The notes beneath the pieces are model-generated. The model searched no databases. It had not been told where the DNA came from and saw only the letters and a program-made list of their open reading frames with translations. Positions 1 to 6,293 of a stretch of DNA of 64,000 bases are shown here, one piece after another. Position numbers and translations under genes: made by a program. Numbering within the stretch: the stretch's first letter is position 1; every line of letters starts with the position of its first letter. The stretch is from Bin87 sp965208015 (GTDB taxonomy: Bacteria; Chloroflexota; Dehalococcoidia; Lucifugimonadales; UBA3495): NCBI GenBank assembly GCA_965208015.1, contig CBDBNT010000004.1:124001-188000 (forward strand). The letters run 5' to 3'.

Positions 1-2581
1 TGGTGGGGATGCGCTGGCCTTCGCCCTTGTTGATCATGTTCCGCCCCTTGTCCTTGGTCTTGCGGACGTCCACGTCGCCGCGGATTTGGTTGGCGGCGGG
101 CTTGGCTCGGACCACAGTGTCCAGGCGCAGTTCTTTGCTGCCGTCTTCGTTCTTCTTGCCGGCGATGATCTGCGTGGGTTCAAGGGAGGTCGCGTAAGGC
201 GCGGCGCGTTCATCTGCGATGTTGCGGTGATTTTCACCGGCGGGTTCCTCGTCTGCGGTGAGCGTCAGCGGGGAAACGTCGGGCGTCGATCTTGGTTCCG
301 TTGACGTCGTTTCAGTGATGGGGCTGAACTCCCGGGACAGTGTGCTCTTGCCATCGAGCACTCGCTCCACGGCAAGTTCTGCTTCTCCCGGAGCACCCTG
401 GTGCTCTCGGTAGTGGATACGCTTGTCCTCGCCGCCGGTGGCGACGGCCACGATGGTGCGCAGTGATTCCGGCACTTTGGGAATGTACAGGTGCAGCAGT
501 TCCTTCAGGTTGTCCTCGATGCGCTGGTCGTGGGCGCGCAGGGCCAGGAGTATCTGTCCCAGTTCCTGCCAGCCCTCTTCCATGTTGCTGGTACTGAGCC
601 AGCTCTCGGGGTTGGCATTGGGCGGGATGAGGATGGGGCAGATGATGTAGCCCATGTCCTTGCCATCAGCTACGCGCATGGCGCGGCCGACGGCCTGGAT
701 CACGTCGATGGGGCTCCGGCGGGCTTCGAGAAACGCTACGGCGTTCAGGGTGGGCGAGTCAGTGCCTTCGCCGAAGATGCCCACGTTGATGATGACGTGA
801 GGATTTTCTTCGGTGGATTTGGCCAAGCGAAGCTTCGCGTTGTCGCGCGCCGTGACGTTGCTGTTGGCGTCCAGATGTTCTAAGGTGTAGCTGGCGGCGG
901 TTTGCCCTTCTTGGTGTTCGTCAAGCCAGCCCTGGAGCCAGTTGCGCACGGCGGGAGTTTGCAGGGCCTCCGCCATGTTACGCGATTTGTCCACGGTGTT
1001 CATAAAGGCGATGCAGGACTTGATGGGTACGGTTCCATCGCCTCGCTGTTGCGTGGCGCCGCCCATGGCCAGGGAGAAGGCCAGCCCGCGCAGGAAGTGG
1101 GCAGAGGTGAGCGGATTGCGTCCTTTGCTCTGGGTTTGGCCGGCCAGCGTGTTGGCGATCCGGTACTCATGTGGGCCGTTAACGCCCACGGCGATAATGC
1201 GGTAGTCGGCAAGCCATCGGTTCTTGACGGCTTCCAGGTAGCTCTTGCGGTAAAGTTCCACGCCGAAAGTGGCCTCGTGGTCCATGCTGCGGACAATCCA
1301 GTCGCTGGTCTGGTCTTGGTTGACCTGGGTGGTGTCGTAGATGCGCGGCGTGGCGGTCTGATAGACGCGGTAGGTGGCGGGGAAGGCGTCGTTGTCATGG
1401 CACAGCGTGAAATCGCGGATGCGCTGCTCCTGCTCGGACATCTGGGCGTTCTTGGCTTTGCCCTTGCGGCGCAGACCAGCGGTGCGGTGGGCTTCATCGC
1501 ATACAAGGACTTTGGCCGTGACGCCGGTCTCTTGTAGCGCTTCGGCGATGCGGCTGCCACTCTGGTAGGTGCCGAAGACGACGCTGACCTGACCAGTGCG
1601 TTGCCCCTCGCGGATCCAATCGGAGATTTCCGACGGGTGGGTGGTGACCTTGCCCTTCACCTCGGTGGCGCTGACGTTGCTGTTGTCCAGGGTGGGGTCT
1701 TCGGCCGTGTTTCGGGTGCTCTCTTTCTTGGGGTCGTAGCCGGCGGTCTCGTCCGAGCAGACGGCCAGCGCGCGGATTTCTGTGTTGGCCTGCTGGAGGT
1801 ACTCGCGGCGGATCTGGGCTACCAGGGCGATGGATGGACAGAGCACGATGGACAGTTCGCCCGGGGGTGTCAGCTCCTCGACGATGCGCAGGGAGATGCG
1901 GGTCTTGCCGGTTCCGCAAGGCAGGATGATCTTGCCGCGAGCCTGACCTACTGGCAGGCCGCCGCTTTCAGATTGTTCGTGTTCCCTGAGAATGCGGACG
2001 CTTTCGGCGATGGCCTCCGCTTGCATGCAGGACTTGGACTGCTGGCGTTCCTCGCTGTCGGGGTTGGGTTCGCAATGAGGGCAATTTTCGTCGGTGAATG
2101 CGCCCTGCTGCTGCACAAGGTCGTTGGCGATGTTGATGACCTTGATGGGTTTCGACTCGGGAACGGCGGTCATGGCATTACGGCCCAACGGGTTGTCCCC
2201 GTTGGTGACGATCCACCTTTCCGACCAGAAATCGTCTGAGGAAGCACTGGCGAAGCTGTCGATTTCGGGCTTGTTGATGCTGTCGCCACGTCCTTGTTCA
2301 TCCAGCTGGCGGGATTTGCACTGAATAGCCACGTACTCGCCATCACGGTTAACTGCGACCACGTCTATGCCGGTGTCCTGCCCGGTGGATTGGGGCTGCT
2401 TCTGTTCGCGCTCCGGCCATTCGTCCCAATGCCAGCACTGCTCGATGTTCCAGTCCCTGATGAACGGGCCGACATCGACAGTCAGGTTTTCCAGCCACTG
2501 GCCGCCAGTTGGTTGCGGACTTGCCTCGGTTACCGTAGCGATGGCTGTTGCAATGATGGCCTGCTGATCGAGCGTTTGCAT
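1..2581 (-). CDS. ISP-like restriction-modification/helicase protein, N-terminal 860 residues (runs off left edge)
   Basis: The reading frame is open from an ATG at 2581 to the window edge, so the protein is incomplete at its C-terminus. The start has AAGGAA about 8 bases upstream. An Mrr-like nuclease domain comes first, with the catalytic pattern G-x-D at residue 73 and Q-C-K at 87-89. A superfamily 2 helicase follows: Walker A PCGTGKT near residue 220, motif II DEAH in VCDEAHRT, TATPR, and motif VI QAVGRAMR. This order matches single-chain type ISP enzymes (LlaGI/LlaBIII class), in which an N6-adenine methyltransferase and a target-recognition domain follow the helicase; that part would lie outside the window. 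The expected role is restriction of unmodified phage DNA with ATP-driven translocation. Its promoter probably lies before the zinc-ribbon gene 43 bp upstream. The alternative is a free-standing Mrr-helicase defence protein without methylase. Confidence 0.8.
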   Translation of the reverse strand, partial: MQTLDQQAIIATAIATVTEASPQPTGGQWLENLTVDVGPFIRDWNIEQCWHWDEWPEREQKQPQSTGQDTGIDVVAVNRDGEYVAIQCKSRQLDEQGRGDSINKPEIDSFASASSDDFWSERWIVTNGDNPLGRNAMTAVPESKPIKVINIANDLVQQQGAFTDENCPHCEPNPDSEERQQSKSCMQAEAIAESVRILREHEQSESGGLPVGQARGKIILPCGTGKTRISLRIVEELTPPGELSIVLCPSIALVAQIRREYLQQANTEIRALAVCSDETAGYDPKKESTRNTAEDPTLDNSNVSATEVKGKVTTHPSEISDWIREGQRTGQVSVVFGTYQSGSRIAEALQETGVTAKVLVCDEAHRTAGLRRKGKAKNAQMSEQEQRIRDFTLCHDNDAFPATYRVYQTATPRIYDTTQVNQDQTSDWIVRSMDHEATFGVELYRKSYLEAVKNRWLADYRIIAVGVNGPHEYRIANTLAGQTQSKGRNPLTSAHFLRGLAFSLAMGGATQQRGDGTVPIKSCIAFMNTVDKSRNMAEALQTPAVRNWLQGWLDEHQEGQTAASYTLEHLDANSNVTARDNAKLRLAKSTEENPHVIINVGIFGEGTDSPTLNAVAFLEARRSPIDVIQAVGRAMRVADGKDMGYIICPILIPPNANPESWLSTSNMEEGWQELGQILLALRAHDQRIEDNLKELLHLYIPKVPESLRTIVAVATGGEDKRIHYREHQGAPGEAELAVERVLDGKSTLSREFSPITETTSTEPRSTPDVSPLTLTADEEPAGENHRNIADERAAPYATSLEPTQIIAGKKNEDGSKELRLDTVVRAKPAANQIRGDVDVRKTKDKGRNMINKGEGQRIPT

Positions 2582-2624
2582 TGTTCGTTCCTTGGGGAAG
2601 CCGTGATGGCTTTGCTTATGGCTA

Positions 2625-2822
2625 TTATGCCGCCTCCCGATTGATGGTCCAGTCATTCCGCAGTGGGTCCACGTCAGGGCGGAGCGGACGCTGGCGTTGC
2701 GTATTCCAGTAGGGGGATTTGCACTTTGGGCAGACCTTCGGTTCGGGAAGTTGCGGTTGTTTGCGAATCCAGCGGTGGGCGCAACGTTCGCACAGGAATC
2801 CCGGAATCATCACGTAGGCCAT
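2625..2822 (-). CDS. Small zinc-ribbon protein, cassette copy A
   Basis: This 65-residue protein has two CxxC knuckles (CERC at 11-14 and CPKC at 31-34) separated by a basic linker, followed by SPYWNTQRQRPLRPD. It begins at an ATG preceded by AAAGGAG with good spacing. The fold is probably a single zinc ribbon binding DNA, RNA or protein; no catalytic residues are visible. It is the first gene of the operon that continues into the ISP-like restriction gene. A second copy at 37776-37973 differs at only four residues although the DNA differs at about two dozen positions, which indicates selection on the protein. It is transcribed away from the IS1-like transposase from a promoter that carries a palindrome at the start site, so an autoregulator is a reasonable inference. 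Confidence 0.75.
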   Translation of the reverse strand: MAYVMIPGFLCERCAHRWIRKQPQLPEPKVCPKCKSPYWNTQRQRPLRPDVDPLRNDWTINREAA

Positions 2823-2874
2823 GTCATTTTTCTCCTTTGGCTGAGTCCACCGCCGCTAAGCTCGCTCAGCATAT

Positions 2875-2922
2875 CCACCATTTTGGTGGGCGAAAATTAT
2901 CACATTCAATTTGGCCTGTCAA
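2875..2922 (-). promoter_or_regulatory. Promoter and palindromic operator of zinc-ribbon gene, copy A
   Basis: On the minus strand there is a -35 TTGACA (2922-2917), a 15-base spacer and a -10 GATAAT (2901-2896). The perfect inverted repeat CCACCA-AAA-TGGTGG (2889-2875) follows, where transcription would begin. The same layout is kept in copy B, where the palindrome is TACCAAATTGGTA: the sequence differs but the symmetry is retained, as expected for a protein-bound operator. Confidence 0.6.
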
Positions 2923-2945
2923 CGAAATTCGTGACAGTCAGACGG

Positions 2946-2974
2946 TTGCCCATACATTACTAATTTAGTATAGT
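2946..2974 (+). promoter_or_regulatory. Transposase promoter with palindrome in the spacer, copy A
   Basis: The -35 is TTGCCC (2946-2951), the spacer 17 bases and the -10 TATAGT (2969-2974). The palindrome TACTAATTTAGTA (2958-2970) covers the spacer and the start of the -10. Copy B keeps both boxes and the spacing. The palindrome resembles the TACC-AATT-GGTA type at the divergent promoter, so one protein could control both directions. Confidence 0.55.
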
Positions 2975-3077
2975 ACCGACAGTCGCCTGTTGCCCCATAT
3001 CAGGCGCAAACATAAGAGGTCGAAGGAGGGTCCAATCTCCAACGACCTCAACGATGCACCCCGGACACGCCCCGAAG

Positions 3078-3209
3078 ATGCTCGTTACCGATATTAAACC
3101 CTTGGTGGGTGATTTGCAACCGTCGCTGGCTTCCGCCCTTACGTGCGGAGGGCTGGAGGCGGTCTATCGTTTCGGTTTTCGGTTCTCCGGTGGTGACGTC
3201 GACTCCTGA
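3078..3209 (+). CDS. Possible 43-residue leader ORF before the IS1-like transposase
   Basis: A 43-codon frame beginning MLVTDIKPLVGDLQPS ends at TGA 11 bases before the transposase TTG start. The same ORF exists in copy B (38230-38361), but about ten of 43 residues differ, so coding selection looks weak. It may be a translational leader: its stop overlaps the GAGGGG ribosome-binding site of the transposase, which would couple the two. It has no domain I recognise. In copy B it is in frame with the transposase, while in copy A one extra G puts it out of frame, so readthrough is not a shared mechanism. Confidence 0.25.
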   Translation: MLVTDIKPLVGDLQPSLASALTCGGLEAVYRFGFRFSGGDVDS

Positions 3210-3219
3210 GGGGGCGGCG

Positions 3220-4257
3220 TTGGTCAACCGACTGGACGCCGAACGCCTGGGGTTGCTGCTGCACTGCTTGGTGGAGGGCAACGCATGTCGCGCTGTGGCT
3301 CGGATTTCCGAGGTTTCCGTGAACACGGTGTACGGTTGGCTGGACCGGGCCGCCGCGGCCTGCTCCGATTTCCATGACCGTCACGTTCGGAATTTGAGCC
3401 TCGCGTCTTTGCAGGCTGACGAACTGTGGGGGTTCGTGTATGTCAAAGCCAAACGCGCTGACACCGCCAAGTCTCCGCCGGCGTTCGCTGGAGACGTCTG
3501 GACCTGGCTGGCTCTGGATCCCGTGACGAAGCTGATCGTCGCCTGCCACGTGGGCTCGCGTGGTGCAGAGGACGCGGCGTGTTTCGTTTCGGACATCGCT
3601 TGGCGCTTGAACACTCGGGTCCAGTTTAGCACCGACGGCCATGCCCCGTACGTGGATGCTGTGGAGGCGGCTTTCGGACCGGAGATTGATTTCGCCCAAC
3701 TGGTCAAGTCGCACCGTACTGACGACGAGAGCAACGAGTTGGTGGAGGTGTTCAAGAACGTAATCAGCGGTTCCCCGCAGGAACTGTTGATTTCAACCAG
3801 TCTTGTTGAGCGTCTGAACCTCACGATGCGGATGAGCGACCGACGGCTGATCAGGCGGACCAACGGTTTTTCCAAACGCGTCTGGCGACACGCCGCGATG
3901 ATGCAGGTGTTGGTGACTTACTACAATTTCTGTAGGGTGCATGGCTCTCTGAAAACGGCGCCTGCGGTGGCTGCTGGGTTGTCAGATCATGTCTGGGGCC
4001 GACGTGAGTTGGCTCGGATGGTTATCGAGCACGGTTGCTCTGTTGGCGCGAGAGGGCCGTACCAGTGTGATAATTCGTCGGGCGGCCTAGAATTTTCGCT
4101 GTCTCGAAGTTGGGGGCGCGACCGTGCGGTGCGTGAGGATGTGGCGTGTGCGAATTGCGGTTCGCACTGGATGCCGAAGGACGGGCGAGATACTGTAGGA
4201 CGCCAGCTGTACCGTTGCCGAGACTGCGGGTATCGTTCGTTGGGGATACTTGTGTGA
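3220..4257 (+). CDS. IS1-like transposase with C-terminal zinc ribbon, copy A
   Basis: Family-level similarity is to the IS1 InsB-type DDE transposases: a helix-turn-helix (LDAERLG to NTVYGWLDRAAAAC), then catalytic-domain blocks QADELWGFVYVKAK, DVWTWLALDP, FSTDGHAPYVDAV and STSLVERLNLTMRMS, and then YYNFCRVHGSL. The C-terminus adds a zinc ribbon, CANC at about 310 and CRDC near the end. Classical IS1 carries its zinc finger in the N-terminal InsA part, so the order here is permuted. The frame is open back to an ATG at 3109, but copy B has a stop at the equivalent place. Both copies keep GAGGGG seven bases before a TTG, so I place the start at 3220. The copy looks intact. Confidence 0.8.
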   Translation: MVNRLDAERLGLLLHCLVEGNACRAVARISEVSVNTVYGWLDRAAAACSDFHDRHVRNLSLASLQADELWGFVYVKAKRADTAKSPPAFAGDVWTWLALDPVTKLIVACHVGSRGAEDAACFVSDIAWRLNTRVQFSTDGHAPYVDAVEAAFGPEIDFAQLVKSHRTDDESNELVEVFKNVISGSPQELLISTSLVERLNLTMRMSDRRLIRRTNGFSKRVWRHAAMMQVLVTYYNFCRVHGSLKTAPAVAAGLSDHVWGRRELARMVIEHGCSVGARGPYQCDNSSGGLEFSLSRSWGRDRAVREDVACANCGSHWMPKDGRDTVGRQLYRCRDCGYRSLGILV

Positions 4258-4302
4258 CCTCGCCGGCTCCACGGGATCTGGGGATTCAGAGGCAGGTTCT
4301 CC

Positions 4303-4923
4303 TTAGGTTGGGAATGCTGGTTCGGTTCGAATGTTCCTTACGGCATCTGAATCCCACAAGCATCCGCTGGCGCAGACCCAGGTCCAGTACCAGATCGTTT
4401 CTGGCTTCCACGACCCTTGCTCATCCTCGGCTTTTTCGCGGAGGTGGGGAGCGATGATGATTCCCTGGTGATGGGTCGACACCTGTTTCCAGTCGATGAC
4501 TTGGCCTTGAATGGGTTGGCGGTTTTTCACGCATGGCCATGGGCTGCCATACTCGTGGTTGAAAACATCGAACTGGTCGGTGTTGGTGACCAAGAGAATG
4601 TCGGCGTCGTCTTTGAGGGTTATGTGGTTCGCGTAGGTGCATTTTGCCAACTGGGATCGGACAAGTTCGGAAGGGGATTCTGTCAGGTATCTTAGCCAGG
4701 CGTCTCCCACTGATACCCAGAGACCTTTGGGTTTCCCGAATGGCTCCTCTTTCTGGTGGACTGCTTTGATGGCTTCAAGAGGTTTTCTCGAGTAGTGGAT
4801 GAGTTCGATGCTCATGCTCTTTCCCATGGGTCGAGGGGACGGCGGGCAATTGGGTTCGCAGTGAGGTCGCTCGGGTGGGCAATCGTACGGGCTGTCGTCG
4901 ATAGTGATGTGCTCGCTGTGCAT
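4303..4923 (-). CDS. Hypothetical protein with PKGLWVS motif
   Basis: The frame has 206 codons. The well-formed part starts at about residue 37 (MSIELIHYSRKP; an alternative ATG is at 4815) and includes KPKGLWVSVGDAWLRYL, followed by TDQFDVFNHEYG and IDWKQVSTHHQGIIIAP. Short proteins with a HYS-KPL opening and a GLWVS block are common in phages and mobile islands, but I cannot assign a function. The first 36 residues contain three cysteines in a proline-rich stretch and may be untranslated. It lies between the transposase and the putative right end of the element and is convergent with the transposase, so it may be cargo. Confidence 0.5.
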   Translation of the reverse strand: MHSEHITIDDSPYDCPPERPHCEPNCPPSPRPMGKSMSIELIHYSRKPLEAIKAVHQKEEPFGKPKGLWVSVGDAWLRYLTESPSELVRSQLAKCTYANHITLKDDADILLVTNTDQFDVFNHEYGSPWPCVKNRQPIQGQVIDWKQVSTHHQGIIIAPHLREKAEDEQGSWKPETIWYWTWVCASGCLWDSDAVRNIRTEPAFPT

Positions 4924-5241
4924 GTGGGGGTCCGGTACGTCGTGAAGGGGTCGGGGCGGCAGGTCCGCGTATTATCATGTTACGTGATACTCCATTTCAA
5001 AGTCCTCCTCTACCGCTTTGACCACGCGTCGTATGCTCATGAGTGCTCCCAGTGCGGGTTTTCGGCCGTGTCGGCTTTTTTCGCGCCCCTATGCGTTGGC
5101 ATTTTGCTGATTTGCCTTCGTTGCGTTGAATCTTGCCTAGTCCGAGCGTAGACTGGTCGGCGAACTGGTGATTACCGCAGCTTTGCTGATTGCCTGTTCG
5201 CTACCCTTCTTGTATTGGGACCGCTGAGACGATTATCTGTC

Positions 5242-6066
5242 ATGATTGTTCCTCATTGCCCAAGGTGCGGTTCCTTTATGGTCGTTAGGCTGGCTCGAAG
5301 TGGGTTCCGGGCTGGAGGCGAATTTTGGGGGTGTGGAATGCACTTCGAGAGCGGCTGTCGTGGGTCGAGAGAGGTTCCTGACCACGAATGGGACTGGTTT
5401 GGTTTTGCTCCGGTGCCCGTTCGGATTATCGCCAACCATGAGCGTTGGCTGGCTGAGTGTGAACGTGAGGATTATGTTCGAGAATCTGATTACTACCATG
5501 GGCGTTACTACGTGACCATCCATGGAGTAGCTGGTCCCTATTTCGACGACTCTGGTTACTTCGGCTCATACGATTCGTATGACGAAGATGATTGGGCTTT
5601 GGAGTTGGCTCTGGACGGCGACGTGCAGGATCCTTATTTGGACTGTCTGGAAGATGAAGCAGCCGATTCCGCCGTGGGTTCTATTAACCAGATTCTTGTG
5701 CCTGCCTCAACGGATCTTTCCATGGGTGCTCGCACAGTCGCCGCTGCGAGGGACTGTGTCTCAGATCGCCATGGGTTTGATGAGCTGTGCCGTTGGCTCA
5801 CCGTGCGCTTTGCAGGTAGTATGCCTGTGCGTCTGGGTGAGCGTGACAGTGGAGTCGTGGAGTTGGAAGACAGAAGTCTATTGGTCTTCAGCCGTACCGA
5901 GTCAGGTATTTTGCTTTCTTCATGCGGTGGGTACCGTCTTTTGTGCTCCTCTTTAGACCCTGCCACTGCTGTGCTGTCCCAGCAGCAGTTTGAGCAATTG
6001 GCTGGGTACTTCGCCAAGAACTTCGGTTTAGATGTGGCGGCAAGTACGTCGTGGTGGCGAAGGTAG
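5242..6066 (+). CDS. Topoisomerase-type zinc-finger protein of unknown function
   Basis: This protein of about 274 residues opens with a C4 zinc finger like those at the C-terminus of topoisomerase I: CPRC near the start, then FWGCGMHFESGC with basic and aromatic residues. A long acidic, tyrosine-rich middle (YFDDSGYFGSYDSYDEDDW) and a globular C-terminal half follow without a recognised fold. I chose the ATG at 5242 because it directly precedes the zinc finger; an in-frame TTG lies at 5215. A role in binding single-stranded DNA or RNA is a guess from the finger alone. It lies just inside the 45-bp repeat that may end the mobile element. Confidence 0.55.
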   Translation: MIVPHCPRCGSFMVVRLARSGFRAGGEFWGCGMHFESGCRGSREVPDHEWDWFGFAPVPVRIIANHERWLAECEREDYVRESDYYHGRYYVTIHGVAGPYFDDSGYFGSYDSYDEDDWALELALDGDVQDPYLDCLEDEAADSAVGSINQILVPASTDLSMGARTVAAARDCVSDRHGFDELCRWLTVRFAGSMPVRLGERDSGVVELEDRSLLVFSRTESGILLSSCGGYRLLCSSLDPATAVLSQQQFEQLAGYFAKNFGLDVAASTSWWRR

Positions 6067-6143
6067 TTAGTTGTAACGAGTCTTTTTATCGTTTGGCTAA
6101 TGCGCCGGCGGCCCTGTGATTTAGCCAGCTGGCGCATCCAGGT

Positions 6144-6188
6144 TACTATCGGATTCTCTGATACCCCATTTCAAACTGAGTCACTACC
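6144..6188. repeat. 45-bp terminal repeat of IS1-like element, copy A
   Basis: It matches 39444-39488 at 42 of 45 positions and ends TGAGTCACTACC. A shorter match of 17 bases (one mismatch) occurs at 4985-5001 inside the cargo. Its reverse complement resembles the right end of IS1. Confidence 0.6.
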
Positions 6189-6231
6189 TGGCCGGAACGC
6201 TCCGTCTGCCGACGACTGCCAGCGCCGCACC

Positions 6232-6256
6232 GGGGACGTTGGGCCGCCGCGTCCCC
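6232..6256 (-). terminator. Hairpin behind the giant surface-protein gene
   Basis: GGGGACG pairs with CGTCCCC across an 11-base loop, 38 bases beyond the stop codon. There is no clear T-run, so termination strength is uncertain. Confidence 0.35.
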
Positions 6257-6293
6257 AGATTGCGTTCTGCGTTGGCAGTCCGGCCCGGCCGGG

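Larger units (their letters stand above)
2630..6188. mobile_element. Candidate IS1-like cargo element, copy A (left end unresolved)
   Basis: DNA similarity to 37.79-39.41 kb begins near 2630 and covers the zinc-ribbon gene, the divergent promoters and the transposase. A 45-bp sequence ending TGAGTCACTACC recurs at 6144-6188 and at 39444-39488. Read outward it starts GGTAGTGACTCA, which resembles the GGTAATGACTCC end of IS1. In copy A, two other genes lie between transposase and this end; in copy B the gap is only 29 bp. I could not find the left inverted repeat, so it may lie beyond the window and include the restriction gene. Confidence 0.4.

Noticed and set aside
4985..5001. Third copy of the element end (GATACTCCATTTCAAA).
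   Set aside because: Only 17 bases match, the outer TGAGTCACTACC is missing, and the surrounding DNA differs, so it is not called an end.
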